From Diadema setosum (Eukaryota > Echinodermata > Echinoidea > Diadematoida > Diadematidae), in the NCBI GenBank assembly GCA_033980235.1, contig CM067070.1, positions 7,828,195-7,892,194 of the forward strand: DNA of 64,000 nt, read 5' to 3'. The notes below the pieces were generated by a model that was not told the DNA's origin, searched no databases, and saw only the letters and a list, made by a program, of their open reading frames with translations. Numbering within the stretch: the first letter of the stretch is position 1; the number at the start of each line of letters is the position of its first letter. The translations under genes were made by a program, and so were the position numbers. Shown piece after piece: positions 11,502-25,800 of this stretch.

Positions 11502-14500
11502 AGAAAAAGATAGACAGAATAAGAGACAGCATGGAAAGAGAGAGAGATAGAGGCACAGATACACTAGGTATGGAAGAAAAATTGAAAAAAAAGATGACTA
11601 AAAAGGAATTCATGAAAAGGAGGAGGTGGTATATATACTGCTGTGGAAAGAAAAAGGAATGAGATGTAGGGAGAGTTTAATAGAATAGGTTTAGCACCAT
11701 TTTCAAACACTTAAAGTAAGTCCATTATCAGTTACAGCAAAATGAAACCTCAGTGATACCTTATTTGTTATATAACTAGGAATTAGCCCTCAAGTTATGA
11801 TTACAAATATGCCATATTTTGTATCTATTTCTCTGTATGTTTAGTAGCTTCCATCCCAAATGTCTCAATTTAGCAAGAATTGAGGTAACTCGTTTTACAA
11901 TCAAAATCTTCATATGTGCAGCAAAAAGAAAAAAAAAGGCTAGGGGAGATAGATACACAGGAGTTAAGGAAAGAGAGAAGAAAGAGAGAGAGAGAATAAA
12001 ATATAATAAAGAGAGAGAAAGAGAAAAATATATACTTGAAGAAAAGTTGAAGGACTAGAACTCAAAAAAGAAGTTAGAGCATATTAGGAGGAATATATCA
12101 GCTATCTTGAGAGGAAAATATGTCACAGAAAATGCACATGAATATATATGTATGCACTTCAGCTAGCCAACTTACAGTCAGACTAAAGCACTCGCAAGAA
12201 AAATTGGGTGGGGGGGGGGTGTGGAGGGAAGTGGGGGAGAAAAAATATTTGGCATATTGTGTAATGTAGATACTCTCTTTGGTCGTGAGAGAAACACGAG
12301 GGGGGCCGACGGAATCTTGCGGATCTTGCGACGAACGCAAAATATCGAATTACGGGCGAGCTGGGAGAGAGACGGGGACACGACCAACCGAAGAATGGGA
12401 GCGTGAGTACATTTCATATTCCCGGAAAGTGTAGGATTACTGAAGCGTGCCTTTTTAGGAAATGAATATGAGGTATTTTGCTATGAGAAAAATGAGGGAA
12501 GAAAATACGGCGGGTATAGGAATTCAGACTCAAAAGAACAATTTCTTTCAAGATGATGGCTCGTGAATTGGTAATCAGATGGCAGTAGTAATAAGAATCT
12601 CTGGAATGGCTCTTTTTTAATTGGAATTTTATCTCTAATGACAGAAAAATTAGAAGAGATGGTTCTGTCTGTGACAGATAAATTCTGAAGATAAGCAGTA
12701 AATCAGCGCAGCAAATGAGCAAGTTTACTGTATCAGTGTTTTGGCCGTGGGAAGAAATTTATACGCACAAGGCAAAAACACTTAGGATATTCTCTGCAAT
12801 TGAGTGAAAGGTAAAGGTGTTTTATTCACACTGCACAGCTAATCTAAAGAACCCTTCTGCCTTTCTGACATGCTTTTCAGACATTCAGATTTACGGTTTT
12901 AAGTGAGGACGGATTCGATTCACCTGCCACCCCAAAACATTTATGGCAGGAAATTAATCACTTTAAGCATTTACCGACTGGAAAAAATGATAAAAGAATC
13001 AAGAAAATGTTGGAAATCCTGTGCTTAATCCTTATCAAGATTACAGATTACACGGGGCCATAATTGACCTGACCTGGCTCTTTTTTACGACATATTCATG
13101 AGAGCAAGCGCTCAGATTTTGCGAAATCTGTTGTTAGCAGCGAAGCCTGACAACTTGTGGGACAGGATCGCGTCCCTTAGGTCATTAAAGGCTAAATGTG
13201 ATGGTAGTTCCCATTCTGGAATAGCATATTATATAGAGCGTGTACTGTGTGTTGTTCTTGCTTTCTCCTACCCCACCCCCCCCCCTTTTCCTCAAATTAA
13301 AGACAATCCATATTTCATACCTCAATTCAAAATGAGGCGGACGTTGGTGTTAATATATAGCACTTGTAGAATTCAAATCAGTCTTGCTCTGGTGTTGATG
13401 GTTATATTGACTGCTTTGTGGTCCAGTTACTGCACATCTTGCTGTTTGCTGTGGAATTAGAATTTTGGTGTGAAGGGTGTTGACTCTTCACTGGTTAAAA
13501 CTAGCATGTAAATGGGGCACAGTGGATTAGATTGTTGAATTAATGTTGCCGTTTGTCGGTTTATGTTTGGTAGGTTCAAAGTAACTCTAATGTTATCGTC
13601 TGTGTCATTTTAGTTGTACCCTTTTATTAAAACTAAGAATACAAAAAAAAATACATTTCTCATTCTAGTTTGAAGCATTATAATATGCAGCTTAAAATAA
13701 ATTGTTTGATGATGATGATGTTTCCTTACAAGTCATTAAAACACAATGCATACTACATTCTTGAATGCTAAACTCCCATTTCAAATGTTCTCAGCATTAA
13801 CAGCTTAGGTGAATGTTTGTTGTCCACACACATTATACTCACATGAAATCCAATTAAAATGTACAATAATGTCAGCATAATTTACAAAAGTTTCACTTTT
13901 TTTTGAATGAGCCATCACAGTATGGAATAAAACCTTAACCTAATAAGCTACAGCTTGCTGTCTCAAGATGAATGATAGATGTATGAACTTCTTGAAGGAA
14001 AATAGGAGAAAGACATTTAAAGGGATTAAACATGCCCCAATACCACAACCTTTAGTGACATCATTAGCTCACACTTTGGAACATTCCTCTTATGAATGCC
14101 AGAATGTGCTTTTGCGCCAGCCAGAGAAACCCCAACTGGAAATTTGAGGTCTTGCACAAGCGGGGTTGCATGCTGCTTCAAAGCATAAAATTTGTTCCTG
14201 GTTTAGCTGTACCTCTTCTCCTGCACACTGTCACACATGAGTGCACCCACTTTACAGGCACCTGCTAAGTATGTGCCGAAATTCACAGCTCCAACAGAAA
14301 AACAACAGCAACAACGACAACAACAGAGAAACTGACCTCTCCCCAGCGGACTTCAATGGGTCAATTACCTGAGTGGACTGTCCACTCCACAAGGGCAAAG
14401 GCACAAAAGGAGAAAAGGGGTCCACTTATAAAAAAATTACTGGCAGTGGAAAGGGACAGTTTACTCTGAGGCTATCACAGAGTTAATAAGACCGGAGAAT

Positions 14501-15832
14501 GTTGACGAGGTTTTGTTACAGTTCGCTGTCGTTGTGCCCGTATTTCGTTAAGAGGATCTCTTTGGACTAGATTGTAGCCTCAACCTGCAGTATTCCCTGC
14601 AAACCTCGATAGCATCGAGTGTTCAAAGGCTAGTGCATTTCAAGTGTCTGAAAAACTTGATACCACAAGGTGCTAAATCCATTCTGCATAAAAGTGATGT
14701 CATTGATATCGCCAATAACAATCACCAGATTAAGCAAACAAATCTTTAAAAACTTCAAAATGTCCATATGCTGATGTTAAAGAAAAAAGAAAATTGATAT
14801 TAACGTACTATTTCCACTAAAATTGAAAAATGAGAGTGATTTTTTCGACAAATTAAATAAAAGTTTCTCTTTGAAGGAGAAGCCAAAATGTGTTGACTTT
14901 GATTTTTTTTTTTTTTTGGACAACTTTTAAAAATTTTACAGTGTTGCATAAATTCCACAAAAACTCTCATTAAATAGATGAATCCAATGTTTCATGAATT
15001 GAACTTCCCTAGGAAACATCCATTAAAATGTGAATATGATATTGTTAACTATTCATGTGGAGAATCAAGATTCTATAGCAACTAACCACTGGCTGTGTCA
15101 TCTTCCACTGGTTTGTGTCCATTAACTGAATATCAATGAGGTCATAAGACTGTTGACACAAGATACATTACAGGCAGAGGGTTGTATATGATTATATGCA
15201 CACATATTTTTCCATTGCCATATTCATCTGTTTTTGTTACAGTTGGCAAAGTGAGCTTTGTTTCCTTATACACTACATTATCATTTATAAGTATATTTTG
15301 CATTATACTTAATGATATGTCCTTTCATATTGTTAGATAGTTGAATCGATCAATGTATCTCCTTGTATTATGTATTTCTTTTTATTGGTGGAAATTAAGG
15401 AATAATTGAATTTAATTGAATTGAATAGATGCAGGCACCAATGAAATATATTTGGACTCATCTATGTCCCTTTCATTTCTAAAAACTTCAATTCAGTTTT
15501 AGTTCTCTTAAATGTCTTTATAATTTGACATAATTAGTATCCTCACAGTCACTCCTATAAGAATTATTCTCAGATCACATGTCTCGTCTAAACCATGCCC
15601 AAATGATTATTGCCTTCTCCCATCATTCACAGTGATAGCGCTCAGTCAAAATTCTTAGATTAGGCAAAAGGATGCAGACATCTGTACAGTCAATTTATTT
15701 AGAATCGCAGTAATGGCATGTATATCAAGCTCCTTCAATGCACAACAACCTGCAGGATGTGATGAACAGTGTACTCAGCTTTACATTAAAAAATCATCAT
15801 CAAATCACATTCTTCACGAAGACATTACGGCT
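11502..15832. other. Intron-like DNA, mostly featureless
   Basis: Apart from the weak exon candidate near 12270 it holds A/T-rich unique-looking DNA, GA tracts (11970-12030), short poly-G/C runs and a CpG-bearing patch at 13090-13200. I recognise no coding domain. Confidence 0.4.
12270..12402 (+). other. Weak candidate exon (phase 1 in)
   Basis: An open stretch follows 'aatgtag' and ends at GC|GTGAGT, a good donor. Entered in phase 1, matching the donor of the 6434-6512 exon, it reads DTLFGRERNTRGADG and continues without stop to the donor. It is CpG-richer than its surroundings. The acceptor has almost no polypyrimidine tract and I recognise no domain, so it may well be non-coding. Coordinates could be off by a base because of neighbouring homopolymers. 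Confidence 0.15.
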
Positions 15833-15917
15833 ATTAACCCATTTAGGATGAGTCGCGAGTATACACGGGCAAGTAATTTCTGTTGTAGTATATTCAAACC
15901 GTCCTCAATGGGTTAAT
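15833..15917 (+). mobile_element. 93-bp TTAA-type MITE, copy B
   Basis: It begins ATTAACCCATTTAGGATGAG and ends CCTCAATGGGTTAAT, with TTAA at both borders. The centre has diverged from the consensus. Confidence 0.75.
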
Positions 15918-17915
15918 CTTTCATTCTCCAATTCATCTTTTCTCAATGATACAGTTCTCTTCACTGTACTCTAAGGAAATGAATGAGATTTTGCTCTTAT
16001 TGGCATGCCATGTAAGTTACTCTCACTGGACAGTGAAACAGCCATAGGCAGTGTTACTTCAGACATGCCACTTACAGTATCACTATAGCAAAATCACTTT
16101 CAAAGATAATCACACAACTCTCAAGAAGTCTTGTGCTGCGGACATTGTTTTCTTTGTCTTTTCTTTTTTCTTTTTTTATTCTTTGACGTTTATATTTCCC
16201 CAATTCACAAATTGTCATTCCTTTCAATTGCAAATATCCAGTAAAAATCCGCATCTCACATCCGCATCTGGGAATCTACACCCTACAAGCAATGCTTCTA
16301 TGTAGATTCCTCATATATTTCACATGTTAAATTGTCTTAAAGCTGTACTTGGCAATTCATCCATGCTTTTGTATTGTTATGTTCATGGTTTATTCATTTG
16401 TTGAAATGTGGAATATGGAACAATAAAAACAAACAAACAAACAAAATTTCAGTTACAGTTTTTATTTTAATGTGAATACGTTTCTCCTATATATATCCAT
16501 TCAGTGATGGTATGCCACTTCTTGTAAAGAGCACATTTTTCTCTTTTGAATTCAGCTCTTAAAAAAGGCGATTGGAGAAAAAAAAATGCTCTCCCTTTAG
16601 GTAATACCTCTACCTATGCATTTATTCAGTAGGTAATGATATACCACAATCTCTGCCTGTTTTGGCTGTGCGTCTCTCTCACAAAAAAGAAGGAGTGATT
16701 GTAAATATAGGAGGCTTGAAAGTATGTTCCCTCACCGCGACAGGGATTTCCGCCCCCCGTGTACACTTCTACTCATTTCAATATTATCGTCCTTGTCCCC
16801 CGCATTTTGCGCGAAAACGATTGATTTCTGAGCGCGATAAGCAATAAAGCAGGAGGATTATGTCAGGTGCGGGCCTTGTCCTATAAAAGGGTAAGACGAA
16901 AAATTATGAAGATGGCCAAAACCGAACCAAAAAAGGGGAAAAAATGGTGTAGAAATATTTCCCTCATTGCATAAATTATTTGTTTCAGCGACTCGAGATG
17001 AGATTGCCCCCTAGGCAAGGCAATTGTTCTCCACTTCACAGAGCATTGGATTCAAATCCTATTTGAGATTCCCTCCCCTCTGCGTGTATCATCTTATTTC
17101 GCCTGTTCTTTGGAATAGAATAATTATCAGAGGGGGGGGGGGGGGTGAGGGGTTGAGAGGGAGAAGGAGTGATTGGAGGGAGAAAAAAAAATGTAGAATG
17201 AATACTCATAGTGAGTGGTGAAATATGTAATTCAAAAATGGAATATTTAATGAATGACTCACAAAGTCCAAGCCAGTGTATTCATTTCCAGATTGACAAG
17301 GTCAGGGTGAATGAGATAATACATTACACACACACATACCCACACTCACCCACACAAACACACTCAAGGCCAACAGCAATAGAAATCCTCTCTCCCTAAG
17401 CTTTCCTCTTCCTCCTCCTCCTCCTCCACCCCCTCTGTCTTCCCTTTCATCTTATTTTTATTAACCCTTTGACTGCGGTGTCACTGTGGACAGTGTGTAC
17501 AATGCTATGGGGTTTTTTTGTGCCAATCACCACTCACAGCACAAGAAGGATTGGGAACCTTAAATCTCACAGCAGATATAACAGTGTCATGTGTGATTCC
17601 ATGTATACCCGTAACAGGGATACAGATTCTAAATAAGTCATCAACGTAGATGGAGATGGAGGGGAGAGGGGTGATGGAGAGATAGAGAGAGAGAGATAGG
17701 CAGAGATGGGGGGATAAGGGGATGGCGGAAAATGTGAGGCTTTTGATTGGGGGTCAGAATCAATTGGTAGGGTTCTGCAATGTCCTTGGAATGATGTTTG
17801 TGTATTATTAATTTGTAGACTGTCGGTGTTGAATATTTGATGGCATTTTGGTGACAAGGAAGCTGATATCCGTACACACAAACCCCCTCCTCCTCTCCCT
17901 CATTCCCTTCCCCAA

Positions 17916-17957
<42 letters not shown>

Positions 17958-20721
17958 GCATGCACACACATACACACAAACACACTGACAAACTCACAAG
18001 CAAACTGAGATTGCGAAGAGACTGGATGTTAGTTACGTGAGGGGGAGCAGTAATATACGACTCTTGTGTGTGTGTGTGAATGCCACACGCCATTTCACTA
18101 CATCTTTTTTTTTTGTTTTCACCTTTCCAGCCAGCCGTGGACGTGTTTGCGTGTCATGTGCCGGCATCTCAATGTCGTATTCCAACTAAATGAGTCCAAA
18201 CTGGCACAACACCATCTCCTTGGCTCGTGCGCGAAATGGAAAAACTAGTTATTACATAGCAATATCGCCTCCGTATGACTGGCGTGTGCTCACATAAATC
18301 CAATTATATTTTTGAGCAGTCAAACCGAGGCATATTTGCAGAGCATATTTGGACTGTAATGCTATGCGGTGATGAACTTGTCCACATCCTCATATACGAA
18401 GCGAAATTTTATTGAAAATTTGCCAAACTGGTCTTAATTTCATCACGATAAATAGAGGACATCTCCTTGTTCAGTATACAATTTCAGAGGATTTTTTGTT
18501 GTTGATATCTTCTGTTTATCGAATTCTGAACAGCAGAAGTGTATTTAGTGATAGATATCAAATGCCAGTTAGCTATACAGTGTCTTTTCAAATATAATTA
18601 AAACATCCAGCTTCTTTACATTTAAAGTTTTTGTTTGTACTGGTGTTTGTAAATTGTAATCAGGTAACGGTCTTCAAATATATGGGTGCTTTTATCCACT
18701 TTTACATCTAGAATCAGCATTTCTCTACACAAAAATCAATGTATTTCTCATTGGTGCATAGTTGCTTAACTGATACTGCATACGTAACTCTTCAGATGTA
18801 TTGGAAACAATGAATAGTTAGAATATGTGAAAGCAACCATCTAATATTCTAAATTACTTTTTTGTGCAGTTAGACACTATCAACTTAGCAGGCTTTTTAC
18901 CAATTTTGTAGTCACAATACCCCATTTTACTTATGTCCATATATAGCTGAACAAATTGAAGACATCTTTCATCTTTTCTTCCTTTTGACCTTTAGATGCA
19001 GCAGATGTGCAACAAAGTTGCCACGCCATCCACATTTCTAATTAGCAAAGCAAGTCACACATGCACTTCGCTCTTCGTATGCACTTTAGATTGCTTAATT
19101 AGCTATACTTCATATTGCTATTAAATTGCGGGTTTCACAAAAGTGCACTTTCTTTTCCCCATCAAATGTTTAGGTTCCTGAAAACTATCACCATAATTAA
19201 CAACCTTACCACATCATAACAACTTGAATGTCAAAGTCATTAGTTACGTGAATAGTTTTCCAATGCATTGGTCATAAACAACTTTCATAGTTACGAACAA
19301 AGAATGAGTAAATTTTGCTTTGGAATTCTGTCATGTTCGGATGTCACGAAATTTTTTATACAGAAGCAGCCAAACACTTTATAGTGGATGATGTCATTTT
19401 AATTCATTCAAGGGAGATGAAGTGATGGTGAAATAATTGTCCAAACAAAATTAAAGATGGAAGAGGTTTAGCCCCCCCTTTTTTTTTCATCCTCTTCTTT
19501 GTGATCATTGGAGACTGCTTGTTTGTGGGATGATGGTCATTTAATGGGTGATTTATTTGTCATTTGTAATGTAGATGCAAACAAAAGGTCCAAAATTCAA
19601 AAATTAGGTCCATTTTGAACACTGTGCTGCCCTCAAGATGTAGACAGCAAAAGTGGCACGAAAGATGATGGGGCAAGGCACTATGAGAGATTAAAGGATG
19701 AGAACGAAGCGGGGGGGGGGGGGGAGGAGGAGAGGGAGGGAACGAATGAGAGAGAGTGAGAAAGATGCGAGGGTGTGGGAGAATAGGATTGCGAGATGTA
19801 ATTGATGCGGGATCTGTTTTTCCGGGCAATTTGGCACTAGCTCGCTGCTTTCTTTTCAATTTACATGCTAATTCTTGGACAGGGCACCTCGGGGATTATG
19901 CGCGGAACTCCCCCCATCATGTTTCGCAGTGAACGGCACATCTTTACCCTTTCATGGCTACACGGCCGTTATAATTTGTGTCTTTTTTCCTCGACTTTGT
20001 TCTGGATCAATGTATGTTCATAAAGAGTAGGGATTTTAGTGTTCAAGTTCTGTCAGAATAAGATACGGGAAGAAAATGGCAAAACAAAACTAAACGGAAA
20101 GTTGCATGAACATCATTCCCTACTGTACCACCAGAAAAGCTGACTTTTGTTTTGCGCTACATATGCCTTCGCTCATTTCAAATGCTATCGCTACATCCAC
20201 ATGTAGCATCAAACACATTGAGTTATTCAATATTTCGAAACCTTACTGTGCTTTGTTTGCCATTCAGCATGAATGCAGGAGTGCGTTACTTTGATATGAT
20301 ATGAGAAATACCGTCGCTATGCAGGCAATTAGAAAAAAAAAAGTTCCTCTGTGATAATACGGATACTAGAGAGTGTTTGTGAACAGCTCCTTATGATGTA
20401 CTGTTTCACATTTCTAACACCGGATACTTGAGTGTTGTATGGCTGTGGAGACGAGGATCAAAATTCAACAGAGATAGAAGATTAATTGGTCTTGAAACGT
20501 GCCTTGAAATAATTCCAAGAGCTGCAAGCAGAGGAATGGACTACGGGAGTTGCTTTATTGCTACATGACCAATTTGCAGAACTTGGAAGAATTTTTTATC
20601 GCATGTGAGATCATTTTGCGGTAGCTTTATACATGCAGAGGATGACGGAATCTGCAAGTGACATTCAGAAGTCATTAATTCTGCTCAGAACAGCAGGCAC
20701 AATTGGGAAATGAAATGAAGC
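15918..20721. other. Intron-like DNA with simple repeats
   Basis: A CA array lies at about 17919-17956, AAAC repeats at 16430-16443, poly-G runs near 17133 and 19711, and a CTC-rich stretch at 17400-17440. The stretch before the AAAC repeats (about 16330-16440, ending 'gaacaataaaaac') looks like a retroposon 3' tail, but I cannot name it. CpG-bearing unique patches at 16720-16860, 18130-18290 and 19800-19940 may be regulatory. No exon is supported. Confidence 0.4.
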
Positions 20722-21104
20722 TTAAAGGGATCGTATAGTTTTGGTTGAGACCTAATTTCAGGTTTCTGGCATTTTTTGAGAGAATGAACCTCTTATGAAA
20801 TATGAAAGAGCATGTTATTCTGTGAGGAATTCAATGTTTATTTGATTTGATTTGATTTTGAAATGGCTGAGATATCAAAAAAAGGGAAATTTAATAAAGT
20901 GTGGGACCTACACTTTATCATGATCGCTTTGTTTTACTTTGTTTTTGGATGTTTCAGTCATTCCAAACCCAATTTTCATCAAATAAACTTTGAATTCCTC
21001 TTTAAATGGTATGATCTGTACTATATCATAAGTGTTTTCTTGGTATCTCGCAAAAAGTTAAAAGCCCAATTCTCATCTCCACCAATACTGTATCATCCCT
21101 TTAA
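20722..21104. mobile_element. 383-bp TTAA-bounded palindromic element, copy 1 (complete)
   Basis: The left end is TTAAAGGGATCGTATAG and the right end CTGTATCATCCCTTTAA, an imperfect inverted repeat. The two halves also share internal complementarity, such as 'ttcaatgtttatttga' against 'tcaaataaactttgaa'. There is no transposase frame. Its right TTAA is shared with the next element (copy C of the 93-bp family). Confidence 0.75.
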
Positions 21105-21196
21105 CCCGCTGAGGATGGGCTGATATTGCTATTCAGAAAACATTTTGCACAGACACCTGCCCAAGTACATACTCGGGTCTTGTTTTTGATGGGTAA
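21101..21196 (-). mobile_element. 93-bp TTAA-type MITE, copy C (decayed)
   Basis: It begins TTAACCCGCTGAGGATGG, keeps 'agacacctgcccaagta' and 'actcggg', and fades into 'gatgggtaa'. It is reversed relative to copy A and abuts the 383-bp element at a single shared TTAA (21101-21104). Confidence 0.65.
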
Positions 21197-22707
21197 AAGT
21201 GTTTGAGCATGGAAACAGAGGGGAAGTCTTAATCTCTAGGTTTATTTAGCATTTTGGAAGTTGGTGGAGGTAGAGATGCTCTATGATATAAGCACATACC
21301 AGTGCATTTCTCTTTTCTTCTGTTGTATGACACCAAAGCATCATCATGTGAGGTAATGAAAACAAATCATTAGGTACACCGTCTTACGAGACGGAGAAAA
21401 TTTCAATACGAAATGAGATGTGGAGGAACGCGAGAGCAAGTGTAGTCTTTTTTTTTGTTGCTGTTGTTCTGTAAGGGGATGAGAATGGTCAAGTGATGCG
21501 GTGCTGTCGTCAGCGGCAACGCAGTGAGTGATGATGAGGAAGTGGCACCTTTGGAGAAGCAGGAGCAGGAGGAGGATGATGGGGTGGAAGAGAACATGGA
21601 GAAGTGACCGGATCGTCAGAGACAAGGGTAAACATGTTTGCCCAGCACGGTGATGGAGCACTATTTGAGAGTCCGAGGAGTCCGGCTCTTGACGCGGTAC
21701 ACGGGAGTGCGTTCACGACCTCTGTCTCAAAAAGAAAAAAAAAAAAATAGAAGAAGGAGGGAAAAAAACCTGGCGACAGTGACAATGAATTAATGCCCAC
21801 TCAGTCCCGTTTGTCTAAAAGGACATTCTTTGGGTAGAAACATTGTTTAAAAAAACGGCTGCCACCGAAAGATGTTCCCTCCGCTCCTCCAACATCTCAT
21901 TAGAATTATCTCTCGCTGCCTCCGTTCATCTTCTTGAAGGCCCTCACATGCAGAGTATCGTGGGTGTGGGGGGGGGGACCTCATCTCCCTCCCCCCCCCC
22001 CCTTAAAAAAAAGAGAGACCCTCGAAGCTCATCTTCATGGCAGACAGTTGGTGGCGTAAAAGTCGTGATCACAATAAAATGCTTACTTGGCAACTGATGC
22101 CTAATGTCGAGCTCCTGGGAGACACCATTAGCATCGACGATCATCTCGCAAACTCACGAATGGTTTCATCTCAGTCATATAAATGCTGTCATCCCTATCA
22201 ATTGTGAGTAGAAGTAGAAGCAGCAATAGGAGCAGAAGTAGAGGTTCGTAAGTGACATTGTACATTTGGCAGTTTGAGCTGAACTTTCATCTAATAATAA
22301 TAATGCCTGAATGATACCAAAATGTTATCTTTAGACAAAGATAAAAACTGAAAAAAAAAATTGATTCAAAAGCAGAGGAGCAGTGAAAGTGAGGTTTTCC
22401 ATCATCAAATTTATGGCCATGACATAGATGATTTTGATGTGAATACCATTCAGTTTTAATCAAGAAGCAAATATGATTCTCTCTTTGATTTTCATCATCA
22501 GGATCATTTGATTTGATTTGATTTGATGATTTTTTTGACATCCTCACTTGCAAATGTGAGGTCACATTTTCTGTCATTGCAAGGCATACAAAAAAAAAGT
22601 GTGAAGGGTAACTGTATGGAAGGGCCAGAGCTTTGGAAATTAAAGGCATAGTGTGCTTGTACACAAAATGAGAGATCATGGCAGTAATCCAATTGTTCTT
22701 TGAGTGA
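21197..22707. other. Intron-like DNA, no gene seen
   Basis: It contains several C/G homopolymer runs near 21970-22003, GAA/GCA-rich imperfect repeats at 22205-22240 and a short ATTTG repeat at 22507-22528. No frame has exon context. Confidence 0.4.
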
Positions 22708-22786
22708 CAAACAAACAAACAAACGAGCAAACAAACAAACAAACAAACAAACAAACAAACAAACAAACAAACAAACAAACAAACAA
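22708..22786. repeat. (AAAC)n tetranucleotide array
   Basis: Nearly perfect ACAA/AAAC units with one 'gagc' interruption near 22724. The poly-Lys-Gln-Thr-Asn and Cys-Leu-Phe-Val frames are artefacts. Confidence 0.95.
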
Positions 22787-23855
22787 TGAAACTTTCTGCC
22801 AGGTAGTCCAAAAACAAAAATTTCGGGAAATGATGAACAACGGAACTTTCTTTTTGTGTAAGCTTTATCTTTTTCTTGTTGTTAGTTTTTCATGTCAAAT
22901 GCTGAAACCATGTTTGAATGACCATATATCTCAATTCCATTGGTGCATATCTAACTATTAATATTAACCCCCCCCCCCCCTTCATGAGGTTGATTAATGG
23001 CAAAAAGCTATCTGCTAATGATGTATGGACTACATGGTGATAATGTCACAAGTGGTGTGTCATTGGGGGCTGTATGTAAATACTGCTTGCTTTCCCAATA
23101 ACTTAAATTCAGTTTGTGTTCATGTACGTCGCGCTTTTGACAGTGCGAGAGGTGAGGGTTGCTGCTTGCCAATTAATGGCGTGTCGGTGCTAACGAAACG
23201 TGTCCAGGGCGGGATTACGCTCTGCTCTGCAACTCGACCGTGCACGACACGAGAGCTCGGCAACGTCGGTGTTCCTCTGAAACCAAGTGGACAGTTTTAT
23301 GCAGCTTTTTCGTGCATTTCTCTACTTTTGACGCCTCGATTGCTCCAACGAGCGAGGCGTGGACGGCAACTGCGTAATTACGTAGGCAGGGGGTTGTGCA
23401 GAGGCCTATGAATGAATTGGATGTGTGATGTCCTTTGGTATTGTTATGCAGACACAGGAGAAAGGAAGGGTGGTGCCTCATTAATTTATTTCTCTCTCTC
23501 TGTGTTTAAAAAAGAAAAAGTAGTAGCTGCAGGTAGCCACGCAGCTGGGTTGTCTGTGGTCTTTCGTTCATTAGTCGTCCTGAACGGCTCAGCGTGTGAG
23601 ATATTAAAGTGCAGAATTATTGGGGGAGAGGGAGAAATGCACATGGAAGCAGGAAGAAGAGATGAGAGGAAAGCAAGATAGAGAGAGATAGAGAGAGAGA
23701 TATATCTACAGAAAGATATATAAGAGAAAGAGACAGTGAGAGAGAAAGAGGGATATACACTGTATATATATGTGTAGAGAGAGAGAGAGACTGTGAGAGA
23801 GATATATAGAGAGAGACAGTGAGAGAGAAAGAGGGATATATATATATATATATAT
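22787..23855. other. Unique DNA grading into a GA/TA-rich tract
   Basis: A CpG-rich, unique-looking stretch at 23120-23400 carries a 128-residue frame (23025-23411, +) without domain or splice support. From about 23676 the sequence becomes GA and TA dinucleotide repeats up to the mobile element at 23856. Confidence 0.4.
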
Positions 23856-24102
23856 GAAGAGTTTGTTTGCAAAAACCGATAAGTCCGTATTTGCCAAATG
23901 GAGATATTTGCGATTAAATGTCAAGAAAAATAAAGAGAATAATAAGAACATTTTTGCTTCTTTTGACCATAACTTCAAAAATATACCTTTATATGTAGTG
24001 ACCAATAAATCATTTAAAAGGTATTATTTTGTACTTTATGACAGAGACCGTACTTCAAAATCTTCAAAAATGGACTTATCGGTTTTTGCAAACAAACTCT
24101 TC
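23856..24102 (+). mobile_element. 247-bp inverted-repeat MITE, copy 1
   Basis: It starts GAAGAGTTTGTTTGCAAAAA and ends with the complement. The terminal inverted repeats run about 33 bases. ATAT flanks both ends (23852-23855 and 24103-24106). An open frame of about 83 codons spans the whole element. It sits within a GA/TA-rich tract. Confidence 0.9.
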
Positions 24103-25404
24103 ATATGTAGAGAGAGATATATAGAGAGAGACAGTGAGAGATAGAGGAAGAGAGATATAGGGAAAGAAGTATAGAGAGATAGTGTGATAAAACATAGCGG
24201 GTATATCTTATGTACATAAGCAGGAACTATGGATGAAAGGAAAATGAGGGAAAGAGAGAGAAAAAAAAAAGTAATGTAGAGATATACACATCTAGGCACA
24301 ATTTATAGGAGAGATAAAAAAAAAAAAAATGAAGAGAGGGAGAGAGGAATATCTGTGTGGGGATGCATCCTCCAGAAGAGAACAATACAGAGCAAGAGAG
24401 TTAAAAAAAAAATATATATATATATATAGTTGGAGGTACACACATTTTAGGCAGAGATGAATAGAAAAAGCCCATGTGTAAGTCACATTAACATCTTGTA
24501 AAGATGGGCTTTTAGCGCGAAGGTAGATTATCATCTCATTAACCTACTGCACATTTATCTCAAATAATGCAAGTAAAAACAGATCAAAACACGAATGAGC
24601 AAAATGACACTGAACAACCTGAAGCTTACGTAAGGCTAAACATTAACCAATTGGATGACATAAGCGCAAGCGCTCACTACTTCTGTGCACTCATTAGCTA
24701 TGAATGTGGATTTGGACCGACAGGGGAAGGGTTAATACACAGTCTGGGAAGTGATGGCGGAGGATAATGGAAGAGGGTTCCACCAGATGGGAAGGTGATC
24801 TGGAAGTCTGCGAGACAGACGCACGGACGGACAAACACGCAACGGACAGAAGGAGGAGTGATTAGATATGCGCCGGCTTAATCAGCTACAACAATGTGAT
24901 ATTTTGCTCCGATGAAAATCCAGAATCCAAAAGTGGAAACGGTGCTCAGACTCTTAAGTCCGATGATACCCCGCAGAGTGCTAGAATTTTTTTTTCTTCT
25001 TTTTGCTGGGCAAATCCCAAATTAGCGATGCGCACCCTCCCGCGCGTCCTTGATGCTATATAATGATTTCTCCTCTCTCCAACAAAATTAGGTTGCCGTC
25101 GATGCGATTCTGACCGAGCTGTACTAAACCAAGCGCTTGTTTTTCGCCCGCGCAAGGGAGTTTCGTCAGCGAAATCCTGCTAATTTTTCACGGGCCACTG
25201 TCATTCTCAAGGATTTCGAGATTGGCTGGGTCAGTGCAGCACGGACGTCAGGCACTGTGTTTCTGATGTCTGCGTTGCAGCTAAAAGCCATCGCCACGGA
25301 AACTAATTCTATTAGATACGTCAGCTCGAGGCATGTAGGTGTGCTCAGTCAAAGATAAATATTGTGTTTGTTGTTGTTACTTTTCCTTTCTGTCATATTT
25401 CTAG

Positions 25405-25438
<34 letters not shown>

Positions 25439-25753
25439 CATGATCTCATTAACCTATTTAAAGATGAGTAGGTTCCCGGGGTTAGCAGCGTAATGCTGTT
25501 GAAAAAGTGGCAGACTTGTAGTCAATATCAGTTTATTACAAGGTGTGTGTGTTTGAATAACATCATATAGTGATGTGCATTGTAGGTTGCTGTTGTTGCG
25601 CTTTGGTTATTCATACAATGTACATAAATGTTTGTGTGTCTGTACATAACTATGCATTACTGTAATTCAGGGTTTGTTTGTTTTTTTTTTTTTCAAATAC
25701 TTTACGATCTATCAATGTGTATGTGTTGTTCATTAACAGTCAAATTGCTCATG

Positions 25754-25800
<47 letters not shown>

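Noticed and set aside
11029..11613. 194- and 168-residue Ser-Ile-Tyr-Leu frames on the minus strand
   Set aside because: Pure translation of the GATA array.
22287..22817. 176-residue minus-strand frame with CLFV repeats
   Set aside because: Half of it is the AAAC microsatellite read in reverse, and the remainder has no domain.
24567..24767. 66-residue frame of protein-like composition
   Set aside because: No splice sites, no domain and no sequence support beyond its openness.
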